Shown one piece after another: positions 12,001 to 25,279 of a stretch of 64,000 bases of DNA (position 1 is the stretch's first letter; the number at the start of each line of letters is the position of its first letter). The translations under genes and the position numbers were made by a program. The DNA comes from Sipunculus nudus (lineage: Eukaryota > Annelida > Sipuncula > Golfingiida > Sipunculidae). Under the pieces are notes generated by a model. It had not been told where the DNA came from and did no database searches. It worked only from the letters and a program-made list of their open reading frames with translations. The DNA is taken from the NCBI GenBank assembly GCA_026874595.1, contig CM049310.1:65116056-65180055 (forward strand), in the 5' to 3' direction.

Positions 12001-13783
12001 TTGTATGGGGGTCATTGGTCATCTGTACATTAACCCATAATTTCTCAGAATAGCAGGAACTACCATCCCCAGATTTTATGCCATAATCTGTCATATATCA
12101 AATGTTGTGGGATTCAGCTTGTTTATGAAAAAAAACTGCATCTTTTATTATTCTAGATATTTTGATAAGAAGTTTATGAATATGTCAGCTTGAAAAAATG
12201 CATTTTAGCCAAAGTCTTTCAGTATGTGCAAACAGATTTGCCAACAGGCTAAGATTGTGTCTGTATATTTAAATAGGTAAAGAAACTGCCAACTGTTTCA
12301 GATTTGGGAATAGATCAAGAGTTCATTCAGTGCAGCCAGATATAGGTCAAGATTTCAGTCAGTGCAGCCAAGCACAAGGCATGTGATCCCCTCATTTGTG
12401 ACATGTGAACACCTCTTGGGCAGCATGTGATCACCTCATGGGTGTCATGCCTCTCAGGGCTGCATGTGGAGCCAATCTATTTATAGCTTTGGCAGACTGC
12501 CAACTGTATCAGATTAGGCAACAAGTCAAGAGTTCACTCAGTGCAGCCAGGTACAGGTCAAAAGTTCACTCAGTCTAGCCAGGTGCAGGTCATGAGTTCA
12601 CTCAGTGCAGTAGCCTGAGCAAGCAAATTTGTCACACTTCACTCGGGGCAACTGCCTTTCTCACCTAAGCCAGGTCAGCCCCATGCATCAGACTTAAGGG
12701 AAGGTTGATGTATTGGCCTGATATTTTGACCTGTCTATGCGTCTTTGATGGGTTTCTCGTTCACATATGACAGGTGTCACCACCTACAGTGACTTTTGTA
12801 CAGTGTGTGACTTTGGTGCCTGCTTATTTCTATAGAGGAATTTGATATATCATCCTGAAATTATTTATACCTATCGAATAGCTTTGTCTTATGCAAGACT
12901 GGTGGTGCCACCTACAATAATTTTTGCACAGTGTGTGTCCCTGCTTATTTCTCAGGAGGGGTTTGATATATAAGTCTGAACTTGTTCATATGTATATATC
13001 TCTGAAAGCTTCGTTGTATACAAGACTGGTGGTGCCAGCTACAATCATTTTTAGCTCAGCTGACTGTTAGTCAACTGAGGTGTAGGAATGGCGCTTTGTC
13101 CGTCATCCATACGGATATCCGGCCGTCCGTTAGCAGGGCACAAATCATAACAGCTGGTCCTAGAAACTTCTAAGTGATAATCCAGGGAGGTCAATAAAAA
13201 ATCTCCTTGGAAACCTGAAATTAGGTCACTGCGACCTATATCCTTTGAGCTACAGGGCTTGAAAGTACCCCCAGAATAGTAAGAAATTTAATACAAAACC
13301 TCCAATATCTTGATAATTAATGCATGGTTTTTAGCTCAGCTGACTATAAGTCATCTGAGCTATATTCCTGGTCCATTGTCTATTGTCCGTCGTCTGTCTG
13401 TCTGTCCGTTCGTCCGTCTGTCCGTAGATGTGGCACGTTTCGAAACCGTAAGACCTAGGAATCTAAAATTCGGCATAGTGTTAGATTTCCCCAAGATCTC
13501 CTACCAAGCCGAAAACTGGGTCTTTGCAACTTTGTTCCTTTGAGAAATTAAGGAAAAACGTCAATTTTTTATTAAAAACCTATTTTCACTTTTCAGGGCT
13601 GCCTAATATCAAAACCACTCATCTGTTTTTCCTCATATTTACCATAAATATTCCTCTATATAGTTCCTATGTACATGCCTGAAATTATGTCTGTATTATA
13701 TAATTTAAGAAAGTTATGGGCCAGAACATAATGCATTTTGTATAAAATCAGGAAAGATATTTGATCACTTAACACAAAACTTG

Positions 13784-14964
13784 GAGTGTTTCATCAGTTT
13801 CTGCAGACTGGTGGCGCCACCTATATTTTTTCGATTTTTACCAATATTTTTCTCTATTTTTGAGACCTCTTAAGATGCGGCCATCTGTTTACAGGGCACA
13901 AATCGTAACAACTACACCTAGAATCTTCTCTCTTGACATGCAGGGAGGTCCATAAAAAGTCTCTTTGGAAACCTGAAATTAGGTCTCTGTTACCCATAAC
14001 CTTTGAGCTATGGGGCTCAGAAGTACCCCCCCAGAATAATGGAAAATCTGATACAAAAGCTCAAGTATCTAACAACTATTGCAGTGATCACCATGATTCT
14101 TTGCATGGATATTGATCATGGAATGTGTCATCAGTTTCTGCAGTATGGTGGCGCCACCTGTATTTTTTTTTATTTTTATGAATTTTTTTCTCTATTTTTG
14201 AGACCTCATAAGATGCGGTCATCTGTTAACATGGCACAAATCGTAACAACTGGACCTAGAATCTTCTCTCTTGACATGCTGAGAGGCCCATGAAAAGTCT
14301 CCTTAAAAACTTGAAATTAGGTCTCTGTTACCCATTACCTCTGAGCTATGGGGCTCCGAAGTACCCCCCAGAATAATGGAAAATTTGATACAAAAGCTCA
14401 AGTATCTGAACAATTATTATATTGATCACCATGATTCTTTGCATGGATATTGATCATGAAATGTTTAATCAGTTTCTGCATTCTGGTGGCGCCACCTGTA
14501 TTTTTTCAATTTTTAGCTCAGCTGACTGAAAGTCATCTGAGCTATAGGGACCACCTTTTGTCCGTCGTCCGTCCGGCCATCCAGGCGTCTGTCAACAACT
14601 GGACCTAGAATCTTCTCTCTTGACATGCTGAGAGGCCCATGAAAAGTCTCCTTAAAAACTTGAAATTAGGTCTCTGTTACCCATTACCTCTGAGCTATGG
14701 GGCTCCGAAGTACCCCCCAGAATAATGGAAAATTTGATACAAAAGCTCAAGTATCTGAACAATTATTATATTGATCACCATGATTCTTTGCATGGATATT
14801 GATCATGAAATGTTTAATCAGTTTCTGCATTCTGGTGGCGCCACCTGTATTTTTTCAATTTTTAGCTCAGCTGACTGAAAGTCATCTGAGCTATAGGGAC
14901 CACCTTTTGTCCGTCGTCCGTCCGGCCATCCAGGCGTCTGTCTGTTAACAGGGCACAAAACTTG
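13784..14964. repeat. 1.18 kb insertion of H1 B-type monomers flanked by 11-bp direct repeats
   Basis: The H1 A' interior is interrupted at CACAAAACTTG (13773-13783), and the same 11 bases recur at 14954-14964, where the interior resumes. The equivalent site in H1 A'' (near 31706) is uninterrupted. The inserted DNA is B-type monomer sequence with H1 5' ends at 14515 and 14864 but no 3' end, so it is not a simple element insertion. Confidence 0.6.
14244..14941. repeat. 349-bp tandem duplication, two near-identical units
   Basis: Units 14244-14592 and 14593-14941 appear identical when read side by side, including the palindromes at 14485 and 14834 and the H1 5' ends at 14515 and 14864. Neighbouring monomers differ by many bases, so this copy is very recent, or an assembly artefact. 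Confidence 0.8.
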
Positions 14965-15127
14965 TTAAAGCTATGGACTTTTTTTCAAGTAATATAACTT
15001 AAATTAATCAAAATTAAATTGTATACCCAAAATTAGATCAAAATCTTTCAAATTTTTTAAAATATTAACAAAAATAAAAAATTGGTACCTTAAATTTTGC
15101 CTAACTTTGACCATGGCACGTTTTTTT

Positions 15128-16308
15128 AGCTCAGCTGACTGTAAGTCATCTGAGCTATAGGGATCACCTTTTGTCCGTCATCCGTCCGGCCGTCCGGCCG
15201 TCCTGCCGTTAACAGGGCACAAATCGTAACCGCTAGAACTGGAATCTTCTTACTTGACATCCTGGGAGGTCTATGGAAATTCTCCTTGTAAACCTGAAAT
15301 TAGGTCAATGTGACCTATATTCTTTGAGCTATGGGGTTCTGAAGTACCCCCCAGAATAATGCAAAATTTAATACAAAAGCTCAAGTATCTGAACAACTAA
15401 TGCATTAATCACCATGATTCTTTGCATGGATATTGATCATGGAGTGTTTCATCAATTTCTGGAGATTGGTGGCGCCAGCTATATTTTTTTTATTTTTTAC
15501 AATTTTTTTTCTCTACTTTTGTGATCTTTAAACATTTGGTCATCTGTAAACAGGGCACAAATCATAATGACTGGACCTAGAATCTTCTGTCCTCACCTCC
15601 AGGGAAGCCCATAAAAGGTCTACATGGAAACCCGAAATAAGGTCCCTGTTACCCATATTCTGTGAGCTATGGGGCTCTGAAGTACCCCCCAGAATAAAGA
15701 TTTGGTCATATATTAACAGGGCACAAATCATAATGACTGGACCTAGAATCTTCTTTCTTGACATGCAGGATGGCCTTTGGAAAGTCTCTTTGGAAATCTG
15801 AAATTAGGTCTCTCTTACCCATATCCTTCATGCTATGGCTCCGAGAATAAAGATTTGGTCATCTGTTAACAGAGCACAAATTATAATGACTTGACCTAGA
15901 ATCTCCTTTCTTAATATGCTGGGAGGCCCCTGAAAAGTCTCCTTGTGCACCTGAAATTACATCTCTGTAACCCATATCCTTCATCCTATGCGGCTTTGAA
16001 ATACCCCCCAGAATAAACATTTGGATTTGTTAACAGGGCACAAATCATAATAACTGGACCTAGAATATTAATTTTTGACATGCTGGGAGACCCCTGAAAA
16101 GTCATCTTGTAAACCTTGAAAATAGGTGTCTGTTACCCATATCCTTCATGCTACAGAGCTCCATAGTACCCCAATGAATATTGGATGATTTTATACAAAA
16201 GGTCAAGTTTGGAAAAAGTATTTCATTCAAATTTGACATTCAGATGATAAAATTACTTTTGTCAATGTCTTCCTGGTCAGCTGAGCGTCATGACCCCTGG
16301 GTCACTTG
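15128..16308 (+). mobile_element. H1 B'' short element inside H1 A'
   Basis: It starts AGCTCAGCTGACTGTAAG at 15128 in a T-run and ends CAGCTGAGCGTCATGACC..CACTTG at 16308, 1181 bp. The last two thirds match 8000-8837 and 1000-1826. H1 A' resumes with the TTCCTGTA segment, as expected from intact copies. Confidence 0.75.
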
Positions 16309-17941
16309 TTCCTGTATGTACTGTGGATTTAATTTTCTCAGCATGTTTTTGTTAGCATTTTGTCTGTTAACACCAAAAATTTGAAACCAGTTGATCAAAA
16401 ACTGTAGATTTTATTCAAGTTTTAAAGCACCATGTAACATATTGTTTACATCAGGCTAATGTTATGCAGTTTGCAAGAGCTCAGCTCCCCAGCTTAAGCT
16501 CTCAGTTCCTAAAATTTGGCATACAATTAGATGTCTCCAAAATTCCCTACCATGCCAAGAATTTGGTCACTAGGACTTAATACCTTTGAGATATTAATGA
16601 AAAACTTCATTTTTCAGTTAAAAACCCATTGTTACACTTCAATACTGCCTAATATCAAAACCACTGATCTGACTTTAATCATATATAATATACATGTTTT
16701 TCTATACATTCTCTGTGCACATGCCAGAAATGATGTTTTAAGTTATAGGCCCAAACATAATGTACTTTGTAAAAAATCAAGAAATATATTTACTCCCTTA
16801 ACAAAGGGTTTGCTAAAACTAGAGATTTTATTTGTCAGGGATGTAACATTATTTAATCAAGATTCAATTGAATACCCAAAATAATTCTGAATTTTTAAAA
16901 TTTTATAAGTTATTAGTATAAATATAAAATTAGTACCTTAAATTTTGCCCAACTTTGACCATTTCACCTTTGTTTCATGTGAGCTCTGTTTATATAATTT
17001 TCATATCATGCTCACATAAGGATTTCAGCTTTTTAGTTTAGAAAGCTGAAAGAAATTGGCCAAAAATTGTAGCTTTTATTCATGTTTTTATGAGACCATG
17101 TCAGACCTTGGCTCTCTCCAGCCACTCTTGAGTCACCTGTATGTTATCCTTGTTAAACTTTCAGCAAATTATGCACGCTTGACGCGAGGCATATACTGGG
17201 GCAACAAGGCAGCTTATGGCCAGCCACAGTTGATCCAGGTGTCCAATCCAACTCATCTAGTAGTTTTAACCAACAACATAACAATAAACAATAAATTAAT
17301 CAATTTTTATTGGTTTTTAATAACAAATTAAAGAAAAATAGAAAAGGAATTTGTTAGTTTATAATAATAGGGAATTAACTTGCAGTTACTGATGATATAA
17401 GAATCTTGTATCGATGGATAGAATGTCACATATTCCAAATAACACCATGCAGTCACCTATGGCATTTTTCAGTTCAATTTTAATAATAAAAAAGTAAATT
17501 TAAATTATTCATTACTAATCATTAGGGATCATATGAAGGAAATGAATGATAGACAAAGATGCAGTTGATAATATTAATCTAGATTCCTACTGTGTCTAGT
17601 GTGTACATTGATGTGAAATTAGTCCAAAATAAATATATCAATTTATTTTTTTTTTTCAATATAAATAAAAGCCATAAAACCAGGTACTTATGATCATTAT
17701 TTAAATGTGTGAATTTTGTACATTCTGGATTCTCAACACCATTGTTTGGTGAAAACTGAATAAATACCAGACATGGTGGGAATACTTTGCAATTGTATTT
17801 AAATACGAATATGAATATGTACTCCATTATAAAATTTCTTGCATAAAGAATGGGAATTCAGGTAAAAATGAAAGTATATGAATACCAGTGCAAATGTATT
17901 AATGAATGCATTCATGAATATATTCTTTAATATTATTTTAA

Positions 17942-20900
17942 CCCTTTACTGTTCAGATTAGCCTGTGGATTGTCACACTCCTACTGTTCAGATTTATTTT
18001 GCATTTTTTCCACATTTTGACATGAATCTATATAAGAGACATTAAATCAGTAACCGTTAAAGGTATCTTTGTGAAATTTTCAGCTTTTACTGTCAGGTAT
18101 ATGTCCATCATGTTTTTTTATTTATTTTCTACATACCTGGTTTGATATGTATGTAACTAAGGTATATACAGGTAAAAACAGGTAAATCTGTAGTACCTGT
18201 ATTTCCACTCACTGGTATATCACCAAAATGACCCCTTTCATCCTGTTCAGGTAACCCATTAACCATTTGATAAAAACAAGGAAATGTAAGGATTTTTTTC
18301 ACTCTAAGGTAATTATTAATTAAAGGTAAGAAAAAGGTAAATGATTTGGTTTAATACTGGAAAGGGAACCACCAACGAACCAGAATGTGCAAGTAAAATT
18401 GGATTTTTCTGTGGAAATCAAGCATTTTTCACCTGAAAAGCTTGCTGACCCAAAGAGCACATGCTATGATTATTAACATATAATACATATGTTTACCTGT
18501 ACAGGTAAGTAAAGGTAAATTATTTTTTTTTCTGAATATGTTAGCAAACACCTTGTTCATCATTATAGTTACTATAAATTAAAACCTTCTCTATTTATGG
18601 ACTGTATAATTCATTTTGATATAAGAACAGGTGCTTTTAATACAGTAATTAAGTTACCTATGTGAATAGTACCTTTGTTCTTCAACTGATCTAATTACCT
18701 GTGGCAGTGACAAAATCATGCTAAAAAGTGGCTGAGAAGAATATGTATAAACAAGTGTCAACTGTGTAAAACCATTATATTTTGATTTTTCAGACATGTA
18801 AAACATAAATTGATAATTTTGGTTAAGGTTACACATAAAAACATACTCACCTGTACAGGTGAGTTCAGGTAAATACAGGTAAATTATTTTTTTAATGAAG
18901 TATATATTTTATACATGTAATAAGGGAGGAAAAAAAACATACAACTTAATTTTGAGTGCCATGTGTAAAATTTTTGAATTACAGGTACTAACTGCACCAT
19001 TTATTGGGTTACCTGAAATGATACCTTTGATCTTAAACAGATTTAATTACCTTTGTAAGTACAGAATATAAAGACAACTTTTCATTTTAAAAGTGGAGAG
19101 GAAATTTTTGAAGGAGTGAAAACAATATGCAGAATCTATCTTTTAATTAACTGCATAGCCACGAGACTTGTGGATTTCAATTTTGCCAATTTCTACCTGT
19201 AAAAGTTTACTCACCTGCACAGGTAAGATCAGGTAAATAAAGGTAAATTCTCATTTTTTTTATTTAAATTATATATTATACTTGTTATAAGGGACATCAC
19301 AATAAAAACTGTTTACTTTTGTCCAATGTGCAAAATATATAATTTATGGGTGTGAAATGCACTAATATCTAGTTACCTGTAATATACCTTTTTATGTCAA
19401 ATTAATATATTTTAACATGTACAGGTAAAAAACAAATCGCCGACTGATTTTAAAATAAAATCTTGAAAATTGTGTCTACCCTGTTTGTTAACATTTCATG
19501 CAATAATTAAATTGCTGTTTAGTTGGTCTGTCGCGATTATCTGCACAGGTAAAAATCCAGGTGCGACAGGTAAACAGGTGTGCACTTGGTTCGATCAATG
19601 ATTAGCCTAAATAAACGTTGATATATCCAAATCTTTCCCATTCGAAACAGTGCAAATGTACTAAAATTTGAAATAAAAAAAATCAAAACTAATATGTCTT
19701 ACACTTGTGAAAACTATTATTTTCTTAATTGAGGGTATCCATGCAATATCTTTTTAAATACCCGCCCCTCCGCGGCTGACGGTGATTGAGCGATAATGAG
19801 TGAATTTAGCAATATGTAGCACACAAGGTACATTAACGAGGCGGTTTTGCAGACTTTAGTCGCAGAATTATACTATCTGGTCAATATAACGGAAAAATAA
19901 AAATAAATAAAACATTTACCGGGCAATTCAGATGCAAGACCACACGTCTGTTTGGGTTTTTTTCCTGAAAGGTCCAATTCTACAGCGTCATCCCTCAGCC
20001 AGCGATGACGCACTGACGCTGCAAACTTTTCTCACCCAATCGTATCTACTTTTACATCGGCAAGGTTCACGTGACTGAGTCTGGCGTGTTTATTATAAGA
20101 AGCATCATGAGATGCAGTGCCGACTTGCGGTAGAATTATTCTTTTTTTTTTGTGGGGGGAGTTACCTGGACACATCCTCTCACGTCATGCAAGAGTTACC
20201 TGGAAACATCCTCTCACGTCATGCGCAATATGTATGCATTAGAATCGATTTTTTCCTGCAGGGATCAGAAACTGAGAACACTGGTAGTACTAATAGAACA
20301 ATAATTTATTACATATATAATAAATATGCACATTAATGTAAACAAATTGTTATTAACAAGAATATAAAATAACGGAAAATCAATATTTTTTATAGTTGGA
20401 AAGGTGTTTTTAAAATGTGCTATTGGGGATCATGCACATAATACCAAAGTTTATAAACGTGTGAAAACGATACTAAACTGTGAAGTAACACCAAAGAAAC
20501 ATGTTTTCACAGTACATTTTAATGTAAGTTATGTTATTCGTATATATAGGCCTACGTAAGTCCAACAATGCTTATAAAAAGTATGCCTAGTTTCTATGAT
20601 TTCATAGCAGTACATTCTGGTATCTTAGAGGAAAATTGCACGTACATATCTTCATGCACTTACTTATCCAGGTCTTCAATTTGCACTTTATTTCAGTGAC
20701 ATTTAAATGAAGCATAATTACGTCATATGAAATTAATATAAAATTGAAATATAATATATAATTACATTTATTCAATTCAACTTCGCTTGAAGAAAAGTAG
20801 GAAATTTATTTAATAATTTTGAGATGCACAATTCCTTGGTTAACTAGATGCACAATTCCTTGGTTAACTAGATGTATACACGAGACCTAACTTCAAAATC

Positions 20901-23501
20901 ATATAGCTAATCTGGTAACCTCCGTATGTAACTTTGTACATTTAAGCCCTCATATAGTCAGAAATCATGCACTGCTGATAAAACTTCAGCTTCAGCAGGA
21001 AAGCATGCGATCTCCCCAGGCTGCAAGCTAGGTGGTGATTTCACGGAGAGGCAGAGTTCCAGTTAATTATAAAACAATATGCAGCAACAATTCAATAATT
21101 CTTAAGAAGCACCTGGAATGTTCCAAAAACTTCTAATAAGTTATGATCTCTTGGGTGTTTGTTTATTTATTTATTTTGTATTCACCAGTCCCGTCAGCTG
21201 TAGAGACGCGGACCATGACCTACACCTGGCAATTATACATGTCGTTCGGTTCCCGAACATTGTAAATGATGTCATTATCCTTTGATGATTAATGTAATAG
21301 ATGCCAATTTAAAGCAGTAATTTTCACTCCGAATCCCCGTCTGGTTGGCCACATGTTGTGTGCTGTCTTTCCGCTAAAATCTTCTGTGTGATAGGAAAAT
21401 TTCCTTGTGCTAATAAAACTGTCAATCAAACGTGAAAATGACAAGGTCGGTGGGTAAAAATAGAAGCCGACACCCTGTGGTATTTTAGGTCTTCGAAAGG
21501 GGCAAGTTTGAGACAAGGCCATCAAACATTTTGCAATATAGATATATTTGTATACCTGCGTCTTTTAAATCTTATCTTACAGCAATGGAAAGGTACAATT
21601 AGATTTCAGTCTAATTTGTCCACGTGCATGGTTTCTCGATCGTCATTTTGAATACACCATGCGCATGCATATCGAAAGTCTGCATCTTTGGTCTTTATAT
21701 TTTACTTTCACTGTGTCACCGTCACTATATATATACGCTTTAGCTTCTAATTTAAGATTGGCGAATGCATTTTATTCATTTTCTTGCAAGTATCATGACT
21801 GAGACTGACTCCGCCGTATGACTTTATAGGATTATCATGACCACGACACATTTTCCATATTTAATCCCTGGGCCATGCATGCACGCATTGACTGGGTTTT
21901 GAGAGCGATATCAATATAAAGCGGCGATTATACCGGGCGCACGGTATATGCGATATATATGCAGGCGGTCTGCAGTATACACTATGTATTTTTTATGAAT
22001 ATAGGCAGCGAATGAAACCGATTTGAGAAATTGACATGGATGAAATGTAAAAAGGAGTTATAAGTTCTGGTATTAGTGGTAAGATTTTATGTTTAAAAGG
22101 TACAAACATTTAACGCAGTACTATTCCTTACAACAATATATAGCCTGTTATAGGCAAACATGTATTACCAAAAAAAAATTTACTTCAACTCATAATATAA
22201 TAGGTTATAGTTTTATAATTTTATTTGCTATGTGCCATATATATTTAAGGATGTTTTGCAGCTCCTCCCAAAATCTGTTTCACTGGCAGTGACAGTGCTT
22301 TTTTCAATCACTAATGAAAATTATAATACGCACATACTATATACATGTGTATATATATATAGGCCTAGTTATATACACACACATGCACACACAAAAGCGC
22401 GCACACGTGCACGTACACATGTAGCCTATACATATACAGAAAGTACTACACATATACAAATTTGTAAAATCTGTTCAGTATGTGTTGAAACCGTATTAAT
22501 ACATATTTGTTCAAGCGTATAAGTCACTTACTGTCTTGTCTTACATATTCAAGGATCTGGGTGTAAGCGTGCAGTTCCACGTACGTCGTATAATAATTAC
22601 ATCAATATTTCATGAAGTATATTATCATTATATTTTACACTGGAAAATTAACTATATCCATAAATTATCTGGCTCTTTCTAAGTTAAGACGGTATCAATT
22701 TTATTTTCAATTCATAAAGTCTCTCAGAATGATTGACAGTTCTTGTGCACGGCCGATTGTGCCCGATAACGATTGTACATAGAATGTTTGGCACAGAAAT
22801 GATCACTAGTAAACAATCAGACATCACATATATATACGACATGATATATGACAGTATCTTCAATTTTTATTTATGAAAATATGTTAATATTTAAAATAAA
22901 TACTCATTATATGATATCGGTAAAACATAGTTTTCCAGTGCCATTACATGACACAATTAGGAGGTCACTCAGATCACGTGCGTTGTGTCTGTCAAACGCG
23001 TCAGTCAGTCGGACGGCGATCATTGGTCACAAGTTAAACCAATAAAAAAAGGGATAATATATGATCTTGGAAATATTTAACGGAATTTAACTCTGTAAAC
23101 ACATTGCACTTGGTTTTCTCACTGGAATTGATAACCAATATTTAGTGATTTACCGATTTCTGATGAATTTAGCGAAAGTGTCTGATTTTACTCTCGCAGG
23201 CGACATGTTACCAGGGCCCACGTAACAAGGCCACGTGAGTGAAAGTCAATCATTTTTATTTTTTTCCAACAAGTCGGCGTCCGCGCCAGTTTGGATCTTG
23301 GTCACATGTTAGAACAACTCTTGACGTTCTGCTCTTTCATTTAAGTACAAATATGATAGATGACAATAGATATTTCACCCCCAAAACTTGCCCCAAATAC
23401 GGGTATGTAAAATGGGCTTTAGCGCGCCCTGGCGGGCGCCTTTGAATTCTAGGCCTGTGACAAACCGTGAGCCCGCCAAGGCGGTATTGGAGTTTAAAGG
23501 C
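17942..23501. mobile_element. piggyBac-like TTAA-flanked element, copy A (5560 bp)
   Basis: The element starts CCCTTTACTGTTCAG and ends AGTTTAAAGGC, and both sides carry the duplicated target TTAA (17938-17941 and 23502-23505). The same host DNA without the insertion, and with one TTAA, is visible near 39011. The short ends pair imperfectly (CCCTTTA against GCCTTTA), and TTGTCACA lies inverted about 30-38 bases in from each end. TTAA duplication and a CCC start are hallmarks of the piggyBac superfamily. There is no transposase: the longest frames (below 100 codons) have no DDD motif region. Possible CACGTG boxes, a TATA-like TTATTATAAG near 20090 and a CA-rich stretch near 22375 lie inside. 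The alternative is another TTAA-targeting superfamily. Confidence 0.8.
18135..19560. repeat. Internal tandem array with ACCTGTACAGGT palindromes
   Basis: Units of about 355-365 bp each carry a palindrome: ACCTGTACAGGT at 18495 and 18849, ACCTGCACAGGT at 19213, and weaker forms at 19415 and 19539. Each is followed by one or two AGGTAAA words, and later in the unit GTTACCT and ATTACCT appear. The equivalent array in copy B starts near 32405. The repeats are subterminal on the left side only. Confidence 0.7.
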
Positions 23502-24242
23502 TTAATAATCATTTCAGTTATATTTCATTTTAAAAATCATACGATTCTCATATATTTTTAATAAAAATTATATCGTGGACAATATTTGTAATTATTTTAA
23601 TAAATATTTAAACTCTTATATTATATGTTCTGCTTATAAGTTATATGGCCAAGTCAAAATCTGTGTGACAATAGTACTCCATTTGTTAATAAAATAAATG
23701 AAATCAATTCTCTTCTCTGTCTCCAAAGGTACTATCAAAATCATACATATAGCTTAACAACAACAACTCATAATACAGCTTATACTTATTACCAACCAAA
23801 ACCAGCATGTGCCTCATTTCTAAATCATATTTTTTATCATATATAACAGCTGAGCGCCGTGACCCATAGGTCCCTTGTTCATGAATCTTGCCTTGAATAT
23901 ATATATATTGACCATGACTAGTTTTGTTAGTTCCTGAAAAGTGGTGGCGCCACCTGTATTTTTTCTATTTTAATGAATATTTTTCTATTTATTTACTAAA
24001 AATAAACTGGCTTCAAACTTGATTTAATAATGACCAACCACATAAGTAAATTCATTTTGAATACCAGGGTCCAGCAATCTAAGTTGAAGGTCACAGGAGC
24101 CACTTCTTTAAAAAGATTGTGGATGCACTGTAAATCAAACTTTTCATCCTGAACTTTCCAACGTTCACACATGGCTTACTTGCCTAAAGTGAGGAAACTG
24201 TAGAATTTGAGGTTATCTGGTCAGAGGTCAAGGTCACTTTTT

Positions 24243-25279
24243 AGCCCTCAGCCCTTAGGCTGATGGGCTATTGTCGTCACCCAAGCTGTCTGTCCGTCCG
24301 TCTGTCCGTCCGGCGTCCGTTAACTTTTACCTTGTGAGCGGGATATCTTGAAAAGGGTTCACCGTCAGAATTTTATTTCCTCGGTAAAGATGTATATCGA
24401 CAAAATCTCGGTCAAGTTCGAAGATGGGTGACCTTGACCTATTTTTCTACATTTGAGAGCTGATTATAGAAAAACACTTAGATGCTTATTACTCAGGAAC
24501 CATTTGGTGGATTTTCACAAAACTTACTATGGTTATTGGGACTGATAGTCTGTACCTGCTATACAAGTTTGGTGGCGCCACCTACAATTTCTGATTTTTA
24601 ATGAATTTTTATCGGATTTTTCAACTTTGGGCTTGTGAGCGGGATATCTCGAAAAGGATTCACCGTAAGAATTTTATTTTTTCGGAGAAGATGTATATTG
24701 ATAAAATCTCGGTCAAGTTCGAAGATGGGTGACCTTGACCTATTTTTCTACGTTTTAGAGCTGATCATAGAAAATACATTTGGAAGCTTATTTCTCAGGA
24801 ACAATTGGATGGATTTTCACAATACTTACTATGATCATAGGGACTGATGGTCTGTAACTGCTGCACAAGTTTGGGGGCGCCACCTGCAATTTCTGATTTT
24901 TTATTGAATTTTTCTTGGATTTTTCAACTTTGGCCTTGTGAGCGGGATATCTCTAAAAGGATTCACAATAGGAATTTCATTTCTTTGGTGAAGATGTATA
25001 TCGACAAAAATCTCGTTCATCTTCGAACATGGGTGATCTTGACCTACTTTTCAAGGTCACAGGGCTTATAATAGAATAAAACTTAGAAGCTTATTTTTCG
25101 GGAAGCATTTGGTGGATTGTTATGAATCATGGTACTTACCTCTCCATTTTAAATTTATAACTGAGATATGTACAGATATCAACCATGTGAGAACAGATAT
25201 TTAGTACTTGTTACTGTTACCACCTCTAAACACTGTTCTTTTGGCTGAGGGCTTTTGTCAGCTTTTGCTGATATTCTAG
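24243..25279 (+). mobile_element. H2a Helitron-like element (1037 bp)
   Basis: The 5' end AGCCCTCAGCC (24243) is matched by a perfect inverse GGCTGAGGGCT at 25243-25253. Then come a TCAGC-TTTT-GCTGA hairpin (25258-25271) and CTAG (25276-25279) before TT. The first 28 bases themselves can fold (CAGCC-CTTA-GGCTG core). A GTCTGTCC tract follows the start. The interior has three tandem units with TTGTGAGCGGGATATCT, TGACCTTGACCT (24429, 24730) and the palindrome (exact at 24571, altered near 24873). This is complete Helentron/HINE structure without coding capacity. Confidence 0.8.

Larger units (their letters stand above)
13333..23877 (+). mobile_element. H1 A' element inside H1 outer copy a
   Basis: It starts AGCTCAGCTGACTATAAG at 13333 and ends with CAGCTGAGCG, GACCCATAGGTC and CCTTG at 23877. 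The outer element breaks at GCATGG and resumes at TCATGAATCTTGCC; the unbroken form is seen at 49190. It carries three insertions: monomer sequence at 13784-14964, an H1 at 15128-16308 and a TTAA-flanked element at 17942-23501. After subtracting these, about 2.6 kb remains, matching H1 A'' at 31258-39389. Confidence 0.72.

Noticed and set aside
23239-23445. Short frame near the right end of TTAA copy A as a transposase remnant
   Set aside because: Copy B keeps only the first part of the frame, which then shifts. No catalytic motif is visible, and the length is far below a transposase.
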